A DNA stretch of 64,000 nucleotides from Microvirga vignae. Lineage in GTDB: Bacteria > Pseudomonadota > Alphaproteobacteria > Rhizobiales > Beijerinckiaceae. Positions 34,512 through 43,625 of this stretch are shown in pieces. Positions within the stretch are counted from its first letter, which is position 1, and every line of letters starts with the position of its first letter. Location of the stretch: assembly GCF_001017175.1 (NCBI RefSeq), contig NZ_LCYG01000023.1, forward strand, positions 113,473 to 177,472. Direction: 5' to 3'. The notes beneath the pieces were generated by a model, which had not been told where the DNA came from, ran no database searches, and saw only the letters and a list, made by a program, of their open reading frames with translations. Position numbers and translations under genes: made by a program.

Positions 34512-35285
34512 CTAGTTGTTGGGCTGAGTGGCGGCAGCGTCTCCGCCGGCAGGAGCCTGGGCAGGGTTGCCGAAGCTGCCCATCCGGCGGCTGCGGGCTT
34601 CCTCCGCCTGCTTCTGAAGCGCCTCCTGCACCTTCTTCTGCTGCTCGGCCAAGACCTTCGGGTCGATCGGCGGTCCGTCAAAGGCCTTGCCGAATCCCTC
34701 GGCCGGGATGGTAAAGGCCACTTCCCGGCCAACCTGGTTCCGGGCGCTGATCGTCAGGGTCGTGCCTTTCTTCAGGGCCGTGACGAAATCATCCTTCACC
34801 ACAGCCTCGACGAAGCAGCCGTTGGCCAGGCAGCTCGCGTAGCGACCACCGACCGGCTGGCTCTTGTCGACGACGATCCGAACGCCGGGCGGCACAAGGA
34901 AGCCAAGCGGCATCATGATCCGCATGAGCTTCTGCGAGGCCTTGCCCTTGACGTCATAGAGGGCCACCGCAACGATCCGCTGCCCCTTGTCCGTGACGAA
35001 GTCGCGCGTGGTGTAGCAGACCTCCGCCTTCGCCGCCTCGTCCTTCCCGCAGGCCTTGGTCCATTCCGTCTGGGACGGCTCCGCCTTCAACGCGACGGTC
35101 ACGGGTCCGGCGTTCTGGGGTTGGGTCTGCTGCGCCTGAGGCTGCTGAGGCTGGGCCTGCTGGGCTTTGGGCGCAGCCGGCTTGGGTTTGGGAGCCTGCC
35201 CGGACGTTTGAGCAAGACCCGGCCCGGCACTGAGCGCCAGCACCGTGGCAATCGCAGTGCCGGCAAGGCGGGAGGTAAATGACAT
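34512..35285 (-). CDS. Invasion-associated locus B (IalB)-like protein
   Basis: A 257-residue exported protein from the ATG at 35285 (GAGAGGAGAG upstream); the longer frame from 35333 lacks a signal peptide at its start. Signal peptide MSFTSRLAGTAIATVLALSAGPGLAQ, then a Gln/Pro-rich linker (residues 27-60). The IalB domain follows: EWTKACGKDEAAKAEVCYTT, then VAVALYDVKGKASQKLMRIM, PPGVRIVVDK, RYASCLANGCFVEAVV. Two cysteine pairs are conserved in the family. A coiled Gln/Lys-rich tail (AEQQKKVQEALQKQAEEARS) is unusual. Periplasmic, function unknown outside Bartonella, where IalB helps erythrocyte invasion. Confidence 0.88.
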   Translation of the reverse strand: MSFTSRLAGTAIATVLALSAGPGLAQTSGQAPKPKPAAPKAQQAQPQQPQAQQTQPQNAGPVTVALKAEPSQTEWTKACGKDEAAKAEVCYTTRDFVTDKGQRIVAVALYDVKGKASQKLMRIMMPLGFLVPPGVRIVVDKSQPVGGRYASCLANGCFVEAVVKDDFVTALKKGTTLTISARNQVGREVAFTIPAEGFGKAFDGPPIDPKVLAEQQKKVQEALQKQAEEARSRRMGSFGNPAQAPAGGDAAATQPNN

Positions 35286-35535
35286 CTCGGGAGCTCTCCT
35301 CTCGTTGAGACCTAAACGCATCGGGGTGGGCAAATCGGGAGTTGCTTACCCCAGTCTGGTGCCGTTGTTCGAAGCGGTGAGCTGACGCAGTACAGGTGAA
35401 CAGTCGCTTAACGAAGGGGTCTATTCCCCTGCTCCTGCTCAAGCGGATGCCAGACGGAACCCGCTCTGGGGACAGACCGTCTATCAGAAGAAGGCTGCGT
35501 CATCGCTTCCATGGCCCTACCAGGAGTGCACTTGG

Positions 35536-35778
35536 ATGTACAAGGGATTTGGCGTCACCGTGACGGTGACACATCCGGACCATCGGGCGCCGAAAATAGC
35601 CCCTCTGGTGGTCGTTGCCCGCGACGAACGCGACGCCGAGCTGATCGCGGCGCAGGCCGCTGGCCCGAGCGCATCCGCCGAAACGCTGCGTGAGCTCACG
35701 GATGACGAAGTCCTCGCCTATGGTCTCGACCTGCAGGACCACGGCAGCGCGAAGGTCTTGCCGATCCTCAACCTGTAG
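35536..35778 (+). CDS. Small hypothetical protein, 80 residues
   Basis: Starts MYKGFGVTVTVTHPDHRAPK and continues IAPLVVVARDERDAELIAAQ, a beta-strand then helix pattern, ending in ELTDDEVLAYGLDLQDHG. Soluble, no signal peptide; family not recognised. Upstream of the ATG at 35536 is GGAG-like sequence (AGGAGTGCACTTGG). It is divergent from the IalB-like gene. Confidence 0.6.
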   Translation: MYKGFGVTVTVTHPDHRAPKIAPLVVVARDERDAELIAAQAAGPSASAETLRELTDDEVLAYGLDLQDHGSAKVLPILNL

Positions 35779-36041
35779 CGATCTCAACGCCTTGGACAGC
35801 ATTATCGCCTACTCAGCATAATGGATAGACAGCGGATGCACTGCCGCCGGAATGCTTATTTTCCGTGCTGCCCGCCCAGAACTCAGGCACCCTTCGCATA
35901 GAAATAGAACATCCACCCTTGCGACATGCATCGTACGCATGGCTAACATTCGCCGACCCTTCTTTTGCAACGCACCAAAATAAGCATATTCACTTAGACG
36001 AAAGTATTAAACTGGCTTGACCAGAATTAAGGTGAAACTCG

Positions 36042-36233
36042 ATGAGCACGTTGCAGATTAGCGCTCCCACTGCCGCCAATTCTTCCGTTGCAAACCCGCA
36101 GCGGCCCGGCCCTTTGCTCCGGGCTCTTCATGCGGTAATCGCCGCGATGGCCGAAACCAACCGCCGCAAGGCCGAGCGTGAGATTGCTCGGGTCGCCCGC
36201 ATCTATAGACTCGACAACGCCGATCACGCCTGA
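36042..36233 (+). CDS. Small DUF1127-type leader-like protein
   Basis: A 63-residue basic protein: a disordered N-terminus (MSTLQISAPTAANSSVANPQ) and a helical part rich in Ala and Arg (LLRALHAVIAAMAETNRRKA, then EREIARVARIYRL). It resembles the small helical proteins that accompany DUF1127 genes in this order. AAGGTG precedes the ATG. The DUF1127 gene follows 44 bp downstream on the same strand, so the two are probably cotranscribed. Confidence 0.6.
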   Translation: MSTLQISAPTAANSSVANPQRPGPLLRALHAVIAAMAETNRRKAEREIARVARIYRLDNADHA

Positions 36234-36277
36234 GCTGCCGGTACGTTTCAGGTCCTCCCCAAATCGAGATCGATCCC

Positions 36278-36433
36278 ATGCTGATGTCCATGATCCTCAA
36301 CCGTCTGGCTGCTTGGCGCCGCTATCGTCAGGCCTTTCGCGAGCTGGACGGGCTCAGCGACCGCGAGCTGGCTGAACTCGGCTTTGGCCGTCGCGACATC
36401 CGCGTCCTCGCCCGCGAGACTGCCGCCCTGTGA
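36278..36433 (+). CDS. DUF1127 domain small protein
   Basis: A 51-residue protein: MLMSMILNRLAAWRRYRQAF followed by RELDGLSDRELAELGFGRRD and IRVLARETAAL. The core L-x(2)LSDRELxDLGxxRxDI is the DUF1127 signature. Members in alphaproteobacteria are small arginine-rich proteins; some bind RNA and affect phosphate and carbon metabolism or stress responses. ATG at 36278 is followed by two further in-frame ATG codons (36284, 36290), so the exact start is open. Confidence 0.85.
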   Translation: MLMSMILNRLAAWRRYRQAFRELDGLSDRELAELGFGRRDIRVLARETAAL

Positions 36434-36554
36434 GCTGTCCCGGGAACCTCCTGGGACAATCGGCTCCAGCTCTGCACGCTCGACACGCCTTGATCCGGCT
36501 CAAGCCCCCGTCTGCATGAAGCGGCTAAGGTGAAGCACCTCAAAAGGTGCTTCC

Positions 36555-36767
36555 ATGCTGAAACTTGCCACCCTCATTTGGATGATCCCCGGCACCGCGC
36601 TTGCCGGAGCCTTCGTGATCCCGGTCCTCGCTGTCCCCTCCCTTGCCGATCAGGGCATGACACTCATTCCCTATGCCGCCGGAGACGGGTCCCTGCTTGC
36701 CTTTCCGCTTGCCATCCTGGCCGCGCGGAAGATCTATGCGGCGACAGCAGCACGACGCACAGCCTGA
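36555..36767 (+). CDS. Small two-helix membrane protein
   Basis: A 70-residue protein with two hydrophobic segments (LATLIWMIPGTALAGAFVIP and SLLAFPLAILAARKIYAATA). No charged residues in the first 40 except at the N-terminus (MLKL). Short inner-membrane protein of a type common in rhizobia, no assigned function. Confidence 0.6.
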   Translation: MLKLATLIWMIPGTALAGAFVIPVLAVPSLADQGMTLIPYAAGDGSLLAFPLAILAARKIYAATAARRTA

Positions 36768-36858
36768 GATAAACCGAGGAACAGCGCCGTCCGCGTGTGT
36801 GTTCCGCCCGTGAGACTCCACGGTCGGTCCGGATGGCGTAAACCTAGCCCCATCTCTC

Positions 36859-37180
36859 ATCATGGCGGTTCCTGGACGTGATCCGGGATCAGCCTTGGCC
36901 CGCTAAGCGTGTTCGCCCATCAGCCCCCTTGTCATGGCCGGCTTTGTGCCGGCCATCCCCGTCCTTTTGCCCTGTGCCGTCTTGCTGTGTCCCGTCTCTA
37001 CCTCATCATGGCCGTCCCCGGACGTGATCCGGGGATCAGACCCGGCCATCCCGTCTGCTTGCATCGCCAACGACACCCTCCGCGTCATGGCCGCACCTGT
37101 TGCGGCCATCCACGTCTTCGGAGTCTTCGGAACCGCAGTGGTTCGAAGCCGTGGATCCCCGGCACAAGCCCGGGCATGAC
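36859..37180. repeat. Cluster of five palindromic repeat units
   Basis: Units at 36859-36902, 36931-36958, 37005-37051, 37084-37111 and 37151-37180. Four start with TCATGGC and the plainest pair GGCC stems around a short loop (GTCATGGCCGGCTTTGTGCC-GGCCATCC). The last is the inverted form (GGATCCCCGGCACAAGCCCG-GGCATGAC). Single or paired units of this family also lie at 28513-28602 and 30378-30409. They resemble REP-type elements and could act as transcript-end or supercoiling sites. Confidence 0.75.
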
Positions 37181-37814
37181 GGCGGAGGGTGCTCCTAATC
37201 GCGGAGGATAGTTCCCACTTTGTTCTTGACAATGTTCCTAAGCTGGGCCATGGTCAGGCTGTCCTGCCGAGGGGCGCGCTCGCGAGGCGTCGTGACTGCG
37301 GGGTCGGGAGCGGTCTCGTGCAGGAGCCCGACGCAGGCTCGTGTGACGGGAGGCCCAGGCTGCGGCGCGGGCTCCCGGCTGGTCGCAGGCCGGCTGCTCA
37401 GACGGGCAGGGTCCGCTTGCGGCAGTCGCTGAGCCAGGGCTCGCCTGTCCGCCTCAACAAGCCGTGCGCGAGGGGCCGTCCGGTTCCTCTCACACCTCAG
37501 CCATCGAGCCGGACCGCTCCTCGCGCCCCCTCGATCCCTCACCCTCGGAAGCCGCACCGGCCCCGAGGCCGCTCCCGCTCGCCCGCAGGCTCTTTGACAT
37601 CTCACTCATCCCTCTCATGCCGATCAGAACCGTCCTGCCATCCTGGCTGGCGAGTGGGACTGCAAGCGCTTCAGCCCCGGCAGAAGCGCATTCAATTATC
37701 CATGTTTTAACCAAACCATCGTCTAATCGGTCCTGAGTGAACGTGTGTTTGCGCGCATGACGGTTTCATTACTCCCGATGTCTTGTGCGCCAGAGTTGTT
37801 GCGTAGAGTCCGCC
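37181..37814. other. No convincing gene between repeat cluster and DUF2778 gene
   Basis: About 630 bp of GC-rich sequence; its open frames on both strands translate to Arg/Pro/Ala-rich strings. The one partly natural-looking frame is 37490-37714 on the minus strand (VKTWIIECASAGAEALAVPL...), but it needs a TTG start and decays after 50 residues. Possibly a relic. Confidence 0.35.
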
Positions 37815-38939
37815 ATGGTGCACTATCGTCATCCGTCAGGCCGCCGAGTCCATCGGAAGAACCGGCGCAATCTTTTTCTGACGGCAGCTCTCGTGGCGAT
37901 CTCCATGAGCCCTGTGGCCTTCTACGCCAACCTCCAGGTTCAAGGCCCCACACCACCCACCATCGAGACTTCTGGCAGCATTACGGACGCCCCACCTGCG
38001 CAAAGCGCGGTAGCAACAGCTTCCAGCGATGACGATGCGTTGATGCTGATTGATCCCAAGCCTATGGGGAACCCCGAGGCACTTGGGTCGGCGCACAATG
38101 CGCCGCTTGGCACAACGCTCAAGCCGTTCTTCACGCCGCGCGCCGTGGCCAGTGCTATGCCGCCCGTGCAAGAGGCCGTTCGGGAGATCGAGCCGCCTCC
38201 AGCCGTCACGACGGCTGAAGTCATTCAGCCGTCACCTGTTCCTCTGCCTGTGCCGCGCCCCGCCGAATTCCGCTTCGCCAAGGTACCCGAAACCCCGAAG
38301 CCCGTGGCGCCGAGATCGGTGAGCGCGGCAGCCCCGGCGGGCGCCAGGACAGCCGCCTTGCAGGCAACACAGACTCCAGCCCCCAACGAGCCTTCCTTCT
38401 TCGAGAGGCTCTTCGGCATCAAGCCCGCGACCCCGCCTGACAATACCCTCAGCTACGCAGCACTGGGCAGCACCACCGGCAGCATTGCGCCGAGTGTGCG
38501 CTTCAGCCCTGCTCCGCAGGTCGACGACAGAACCGCTGTCTATGACATCAGCGCGAAGGTCGTCATCATGCCTAACGGCGAGCGTCTGGAAGCGCATTCC
38601 GGCCTCGGCGACAAGCTCGACGATCCGCGCTTCGTCAATATACGCATGAAGGGCGCGACGCCGCCGGGCACCTACATCCTCACCGAGCGCGAAGCGCTGT
38701 TCCATGGCGTGCGCGCCCTGCGCATGCACCCGGTGGGCGGCAGCGCCGCCATCTATGGCCGCGACGGCATTCTCGCCCACACCTACATGCTCGGGCCGAA
38801 CGGGGACTCGAACGGCTGCGTGTCCTTCAGGAACTACGACCGGTTCCTGCAGGCTTATCTCAGAGGAGAGGTGAAGCGCCTGGTCGTCGTTGCCGGGAGC
38901 AAACAGGATCTTCTGCCCCGTATGGTCAACCGGAGCTAA
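37815..38939 (+). CDS. DUF2778 (L,D-transpeptidase-like) anchored protein
   Basis: A protein of about 374 residues from the ATG at 37815 (an alternative start is 30 bases upstream). N-terminal basic stretch and one membrane segment (NLFLTAALVAISMSPVAFYA), then a long Pro/Ala-rich periplasmic linker to about residue 245. The C-terminal DUF2778 domain reads YDISAKVVIMPNGERLEAHS, GATPPGTYILTEREALFHGVRALRM, and the catalytic segment HTYMLGPNGDSNGCVSF with a YkuD-like S-x-G-C-x-S/R. DUF2778 covers the Tlde1 class of peptidoglycan-acting enzymes, which have L,D-carboxypeptidase/transpeptidase activity. There are no type VI secretion genes near, so a housekeeping envelope role is more likely. Confidence 0.85.
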   Translation: MVHYRHPSGRRVHRKNRRNLFLTAALVAISMSPVAFYANLQVQGPTPPTIETSGSITDAPPAQSAVATASSDDDALMLIDPKPMGNPEALGSAHNAPLGTTLKPFFTPRAVASAMPPVQEAVREIEPPPAVTTAEVIQPSPVPLPVPRPAEFRFAKVPETPKPVAPRSVSAAAPAGARTAALQATQTPAPNEPSFFERLFGIKPATPPDNTLSYAALGSTTGSIAPSVRFSPAPQVDDRTAVYDISAKVVIMPNGERLEAHSGLGDKLDDPRFVNIRMKGATPPGTYILTEREALFHGVRALRMHPVGGSAAIYGRDGILAHTYMLGPNGDSNGCVSFRNYDRFLQAYLRGEVKRLVVVAGSKQDLLPRMVNRS

Positions 38940-39083
38940 CGCCTCACGAGGCCCAAGCGCGAGACCTGAGCATCCGAACGATCTTGCACGGCGCTTCTCT
39001 CGGCCGAGGCTCCCTTCCATAGAGAACGCATCGTTCTTGCGGAACCGGAGGTCCGCATCAGAGACCCGAAGGGCCAAGTCACT

Positions 39084-39118
39084 GAAAACCGGGTCCACTT
39101 TTCCGCACGATGCGCTAG
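39084..39118. repeat. Interspersed repeat, copy 1
   Basis: GAAAACCGGGTCCACTTTTC followed by CGCACGATGCGCTAG, just before the alginate-lyase-family gene. A copy in the same orientation lies just after that gene (40384-40439); the two share an 18 bp AAAACCGGGTCCACTTTT block and the CGCACGATGCGCTAG end. This repeat type is frequent between genes in Hyphomicrobiales. Confidence 0.7.
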
Positions 39119-39143
39119 TTCATGGTCGAACAGGGAGGACGGG

Positions 39144-40286
39144 ATGAAGCGCACTCTGGGATCGTTTGTGCGATGGGCTGCACTCCGGCCTCCTCGCATT
39201 CCGGCAAGAAACTTTCTCGCCACCGCGACCCTTTTCGGCATGCTGGCGGCGGCAACTCCGGCCGTCGCGCAAGGCGGGACGGGCTATCTGGTCCCCGCTC
39301 CTGCCCCGGACAATCTTCAGAAGACGCCGCGATACGATTGCGACACGCCCGGCGAGCCGCTGGTCTCGCTCGATGTGAAGAGCAAGTACAAGCAGGACGA
39401 TGCCAGCCGCTCAACCATCGACGAGGATGCCGAAGAAGCCTATTCCGAAGCCGTGGAGCCCCTGCGCGATTACGGCAGAGCGCTGGTGAAGGTTTCGAAT
39501 GCCTATGTGAAATCCGATCCTAAGAATACGGCGGCTGCGGCCTGCGCGCTCACTTGGCTCGACACTTGGGCGAAGGCGAACGCACTCACCGATATGCGCT
39601 CCAGGCAAGCGAGCCACAATCAGGGCCAAGCCGTTGGCGGGATCGCCCTGGCTTATCTCCAGATCCGTCATGCGCCCGGCCTGCCGAACGAGCAGAAAAA
39701 GCGCGTCGAAGCCTGGCTCAATAAATTGGGGCATCAGGTCGCCGATGCCATGGACAAGAACGACGGCGTCTCGGGCCGGAACAATCACCGCTACTGGAAC
39801 GGCCTGAGCGCAATCGCCGCCGGCATTGCCACAGGTGACCAGAAGTTGATCAAATGGGGCGCCGAGAGCGCCCGTATCGGGATCAGGCAGATCACCAAGG
39901 ACGGCACTCTGCCCCTGGAACTCAACCGCGCGAAGCGGGCCCGCGATTATCACGGTTTCGCCGCCGAGCCGCTGATCGCCACAGCGGAACTCGCACGCAC
40001 GCAAGGCATCGATCTCTACGCCGAGAACGACAAGGCTCTGTCGCGCCTCGTCAACCGCGTGGTCGAGGCCTTTACAGATCCATCCTTCTTCGAGAAGGCC
40101 ACGGGTTCCAAACAGGAGCCCTATCCCGGCGACGGCACCGTGCCGGACTCGCGCATCGCATGGCTCGAAATCTACCAGAGCCGTTTTCCTTCGGAAAAGG
40201 CCGAAGCTCTATTGGCCTCCAAGCGCCCGGTCGCCTCAAGCGGCATCGGCGGGAACACGACATTGCTGTTCCGCGGCAAGGACTGA
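39144..40286 (+). CDS. Alginate lyase family protein (PL5, AlgL-like)
   Basis: A 380-residue exported protein. Basic N-terminus and hydrophobic segment (FLATATLFGMLAAATPAVAQ) form a signal peptide ending near residue 43. The body matches AlgL: YDCDTPGEPLVSLDVKSKY, AACALTWLDTWAKANALTD, SHNQGQAVGGIALAYLQIR and the active-site motif NNHRYWNG (213-220; NNHSYW in AlgL). LPLELNRAKRARDYHGFAAEPL follows. AlgL depolymerises poly-mannuronate by beta-elimination in the periplasm. No other alginate genes are near, so its substrate could be another uronate polymer. It is bracketed by two copies of an interspersed repeat. Confidence 0.88.
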   Translation: MKRTLGSFVRWAALRPPRIPARNFLATATLFGMLAAATPAVAQGGTGYLVPAPAPDNLQKTPRYDCDTPGEPLVSLDVKSKYKQDDASRSTIDEDAEEAYSEAVEPLRDYGRALVKVSNAYVKSDPKNTAAAACALTWLDTWAKANALTDMRSRQASHNQGQAVGGIALAYLQIRHAPGLPNEQKKRVEAWLNKLGHQVADAMDKNDGVSGRNNHRYWNGLSAIAAGIATGDQKLIKWGAESARIGIRQITKDGTLPLELNRAKRARDYHGFAAEPLIATAELARTQGIDLYAENDKALSRLVNRVVEAFTDPSFFEKATGSKQEPYPGDGTVPDSRIAWLEIYQSRFPSEKAEALLASKRPVASSGIGGNTTLLFRGKD

Positions 40287-40383
40287 GCGCCGACAAGGCT
40301 TAGAGCCTCGGACGAGAAAAGTGGAATGCACTTTCGGGATTCGATCCGATGCTCATTCTTGAGAGGAGCGCATCGTTGATGTG

Positions 40384-40439
40384 GAAAACCGGGTCCACTT
40401 TTCGCTGACGCGGCCCTTCGGGTCCGCACGATGCGCTAG
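40384..40439. repeat. Interspersed repeat, copy 2
   Basis: GAAAACCGGGTCCACTTTTC, then GCTGACGCGGCCCTTCGGGTC, then CGCACGATGCGCTAG; the middle part is absent from copy 1 at 39084. Upstream (40318-40375) AAAGTGGAATGCACTTTCGG and GAGGAGCGCATCGTTGATG belong to the same composite repeat. It overlaps the end of the convergent SDR gene by a few bases. Confidence 0.65.
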
Positions 40440-41422
40440 GGCTGTCCGCTGCCTCCTGTCGCGCCATAGACCTGCCCCGTGGCGTAGCTCGCGTCAGATG
40501 CGGCCAGCTGCACATAAATGGAGGCCAGTTCCACCGGCTGGCCCGGACGTCCGAGCGGCGTATGGCCGCCGAATTGCTGCAGCTTTTCCTGTGTGGCACC
40601 GCCGCTCACCTGAAGCGGCGTCCAGATCGGGCCAGGCGCGACACCGTTCACGCGAATGCCCTTGGGGCCGAGCTGCTTCGCGAGCGACTTCGTGAAGTTC
40701 ATCATCGCAGCCTTGGTCATGGCGTAATCGACGAGATTAGCCGACGGATCATAGGCCTGCTCCGACGTGGTCTGGATGATCACCGAGCCGGGGCCCAAGT
40801 GAGGCAGCGCTGCCTTGGTGAGCCAGAACATGGCGTAGATGTTCGTCTTCATCGTCGCGTCAAAATCCTCCGACGTGATGTCGAGAAGCGATTGCCGCTG
40901 TTGCTGACGCGCAGCGTTGTTGACGAGAATGTCGAGACCGCCGAGTTCGCGCACTGCATCGGCAACGATGCGCGTGCATAAAGCCTCATCGCGAATATCG
41001 CCGGGCAGAGCGACGGCAATGCGGCCTCCCTTCTTGATGAGCTCGATCACCTCGCGGGCATCCGGCTCCTCATCGGGATGGTAGCTGATCGCCACGTCGG
41101 CCCCCTCTCGAGCATAGGCGATCGCCGCCGCGCGGCCCATGCCGGAATCGCCACCGGTGATCAGGGCTTTGCGTCCCTGCAACCGGCCAGAGCCCTTGTA
41201 ACTCGTTTCGCCGTGATCGGGACGAGGATCCATCTTGCTCGCCAGGCCCGGCCAGGGCTGCGATTGGGAGCGGAATGGAGGCTTGGGATATTTCGTGGTC
41301 GGATCATCCCTGGCTATCGCACCGCTGGCACTTCCTGGCTGCGCCGCCGCAGACGCCAAGCCGGTGGCCGCCCCGCCAACGACACCCTGCCGCGAGATCG
41401 AATCGTCATCGTCTCGATGCAT
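40436..41422 (-). CDS. SDR family oxidoreductase with N-terminal extension
   Basis: A 328-residue short-chain dehydrogenase. The Rossmann motif is GRKALITGGDSGMGRAAAIA, the NNAA motif DILVNNAARQQQ, and the catalytic residues Ser (TTSEQAYD), Tyr and Lys (VDYAMTKAAMM). Then come GIRVNGVAPGPIWTPLQ and the end SYATGQVYGATGGSG. This matches the YghA/general stress protein 39 subgroup, which carries an N-terminal extension (here about 80 residues with PKPPFRSQSQPWPGL and DHGETSYKGSGRL). The first 35 residues (SISRQGVVGGAATGLASAAA) look like an export or Tat-like leader but lack a twin Arg. NAD(P)H-dependent; substrate unknown. Confidence 0.9.
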   Translation of the reverse strand: MHRDDDDSISRQGVVGGAATGLASAAAQPGSASGAIARDDPTTKYPKPPFRSQSQPWPGLASKMDPRPDHGETSYKGSGRLQGRKALITGGDSGMGRAAAIAYAREGADVAISYHPDEEPDAREVIELIKKGGRIAVALPGDIRDEALCTRIVADAVRELGGLDILVNNAARQQQRQSLLDITSEDFDATMKTNIYAMFWLTKAALPHLGPGSVIIQTTSEQAYDPSANLVDYAMTKAAMMNFTKSLAKQLGPKGIRVNGVAPGPIWTPLQVSGGATQEKLQQFGGHTPLGRPGQPVELASIYVQLAASDASYATGQVYGATGGSGQP

Positions 41423-41708
41423 ATCACTGTCCTCTCATCGGATGATTCAACCGACTAACGGGCTTCCGGAGCATGGGTTCAGAAGATGCTTCGGCCTCGT
41501 ATGGCGGCAAGGCGTCACCGGCAAGCTCCGATCCTCCGGCTTTTCCACCTGCTTCCCAGACCTGCCTCGGAACCTTGACAGCGTAAGGATGTTCCATGTT
41601 CAGGCCCTGCCCAAGGACCATGAGCAACAAAGCCGTGTGATCTCCGCCGGCTGATCGGGCTCTTTCGGGTCCTGTCTCGGCGGTGGGCGGATCAGGAGTA
41701 GGCAACCG

Positions 41709-43409
41709 GTGGACGCGCTCTTCACTCAGGCAACGGTTGGCCTCGCCGAGTGCGATCTGCACGGATACCTCCTGCGCGTGAACGATTATTTCTGCACCAT
41801 GCTCGGCCGCAGCCGAGAGCAGCTTCTTGGATGCCACCTCAGCAAGATAGTGCACCCGGATGATCTTCCGCGAACCGAAGCATTGCTGACGGGATTGATG
41901 AAGGACGATCGCTACGAGGTCGAGAAGCGCTACCTCCGCCCCGACGGCTCAGTGGTCTGGACCCGGACGGCAGCGACCCTCATTCGCGATGAAACAGGCC
42001 GACCGGAAAAATCCCTGGCCGTTTGCATCGATATCACCCAGAACAAGCGCCACGAGGACATCCTGCGGGAGAGTGAGGAACGCTTCCGCCTGCTCGCCAA
42101 TTCGGCGCCTGGAATGGTCTGGATCACCAACGGCGAAGGTGAAGTGACCTATGCCAACGACCGATGGTCAGAATACACGGGCCGCCCTCTGTCAGAGGTT
42201 CTTGGGTTCAGCTGGCTCAACACAGTCCACCCAGATGATGTGGAGGGTACGCTTCGCATCTGGACCGATGTCCGGATTAAGGGAATCCCCTATGAGACGG
42301 AGTTACGCTATCGCCGGCAGGACGGCGTCTACCGTTGGCATGTCGTCAGGGCCAATCCTTATCGACATCCCGGCTCTGACAAAATCACGGCCTGGTTCGG
42401 CAGCTCGACGGATATTCACGAGCTCAAGACCGTCGAGGCCGCCCTGCGTGAAAGCGAGCAGCGGCTCAGGGCAACCTACGACAACGCGGCTATCGGGATC
42501 TGCGAAGTCGACGGGAATGGCCATTTTCTGCGGGTCAATGAATGGCTGTGCACGATTAGCGGCTACGAGCGGAACGAGCTGCTCGCAATGACGATAAGCG
42601 ACATCACTTTTCCGGATGACCAAGCGCACGACTTGGAGCTGTTCCACCGGCAAATGGCCGGTGAGATCGATGTCTATTCCTTCGAGAAGCGCCTTCTGCA
42701 TAAAGACGGGCATCTTGTCTGGGTTGGTCTTTCTGCGTCACGTGTCGATGATCTGGCCGGTCGCCCTCTTTATGGCATCAGAGTCCTGCGCGATATCTCC
42801 GCCCGTAAGCGCGCGGAAGAAAGCCGCAATCTCCTCATCAACGAATTAAATCACCGGGTGAAGAATACCCTGGCAACCGTACAGTCGATTGCACGGCAAA
42901 CCTTGCGCAATGCCCGCTCACCACAGCAAGCCGAAGAGGATCTGGAGGGTCGTCTACTGGCTCTCTCCCGGACGCACGATGTTCTCACACGGGAAAACTG
43001 GGAGCGCGCCGGACTCCCCGACATCGTGGCCCAAGCGATTGCCCCCTATCTGAGCCGAGGCGAGCAGCGCTTTGAAGCGCACGGGCCGGGAGTGAACCTG
43101 ACCCCTCAGCAGGCACTATCAATCGCAATGGCCCTTCAGGAACTCGCCACGAATGCGGTCAAGTACGGCTCGCTCTCGAACGAGACAGGTGTGGTTTCCA
43201 TTGAATGGTCCACGACGCGCTCCGATAAAGGCTTATACCTCCGTCTTGTCTGGAAGGAGAGTGGCGGCCCGCCAGTGCAGTCCCCTACCCGCCGCGGCTT
43301 CGGAACGCGCCTCATAGAAAGAGGCCTCGCCAGGGAGCTGGAGGGGCAGGTCAAGATCGACTTTCTCCCCAGTGGCCTCATCTGCACTGCAGATATCCCT
43401 TTGAGATGA
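41709..43409 (+). CDS. PAS-PAS-PAS sensor histidine kinase, HWE family
   Basis: A 566-residue soluble kinase with no membrane segment. Three PAS domains lie at about 1-115 (NDYFCTMLGRSREQLLGCHL), 120-245 (GMVWITNGEGEVTYANDRWS) and 250-370 (CEVDGNGHFLRVNEWLCTIS). The kinase core has the phospho-acceptor His in NELNHRVKNTLATVQSIARQ, ALQELATNAVKYGSLS, and the Trp-x-Glu signature in LVWKESGGPP; RRGFGTRLIERGL closes the ATP site. HWE kinases act in light, stress or general stress sensing (with PhyR/EcfG) in alphaproteobacteria. GTG start at 41709; no response regulator gene is near, so its partner is elsewhere. Confidence 0.92.
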   Translation: MDALFTQATVGLAECDLHGYLLRVNDYFCTMLGRSREQLLGCHLSKIVHPDDLPRTEALLTGLMKDDRYEVEKRYLRPDGSVVWTRTAATLIRDETGRPEKSLAVCIDITQNKRHEDILRESEERFRLLANSAPGMVWITNGEGEVTYANDRWSEYTGRPLSEVLGFSWLNTVHPDDVEGTLRIWTDVRIKGIPYETELRYRRQDGVYRWHVVRANPYRHPGSDKITAWFGSSTDIHELKTVEAALRESEQRLRATYDNAAIGICEVDGNGHFLRVNEWLCTISGYERNELLAMTISDITFPDDQAHDLELFHRQMAGEIDVYSFEKRLLHKDGHLVWVGLSASRVDDLAGRPLYGIRVLRDISARKRAEESRNLLINELNHRVKNTLATVQSIARQTLRNARSPQQAEEDLEGRLLALSRTHDVLTRENWERAGLPDIVAQAIAPYLSRGEQRFEAHGPGVNLTPQQALSIAMALQELATNAVKYGSLSNETGVVSIEWSTTRSDKGLYLRLVWKESGGPPVQSPTRRGFGTRLIERGLARELEGQVKIDFLPSGLICTADIPLR

Positions 43410-43497
43410 GCATACTTCTCGAAGGGCCTTCACCAAAGTCATCCGCAAAGCGGATCCATGTGGACCGGATTACCGGCTTTCCCGCCACCACGATCCA

Positions 43498-43521
43498 GAG
43501 CGGCCAACTCCTGCCGAAGGA
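43498..43521. repeat. 24 bp duplicate of a GST-gene segment
   Basis: GAGCGGCCAACTCCTGCCGA followed by AGGA occurs here, in the intergenic region upstream of the GST gene, and again inside it at 43925-43948 (coding SGQLLPKD). Flanks differ. A short leader frame (MTTSDFYVI, ATG at 43571) also sits between this copy and the gene. Confidence 0.6.
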
Positions 43522-43625
43522 CCCGGTAGAGGAGGCTCTATCCTTTTGCCGCTCTCTCCAAGGGACACAAGATGACAACCTCGGATTTCTACGTCATCTA
43601 AGGGATCCCCTTTCTGGAGATTCCC

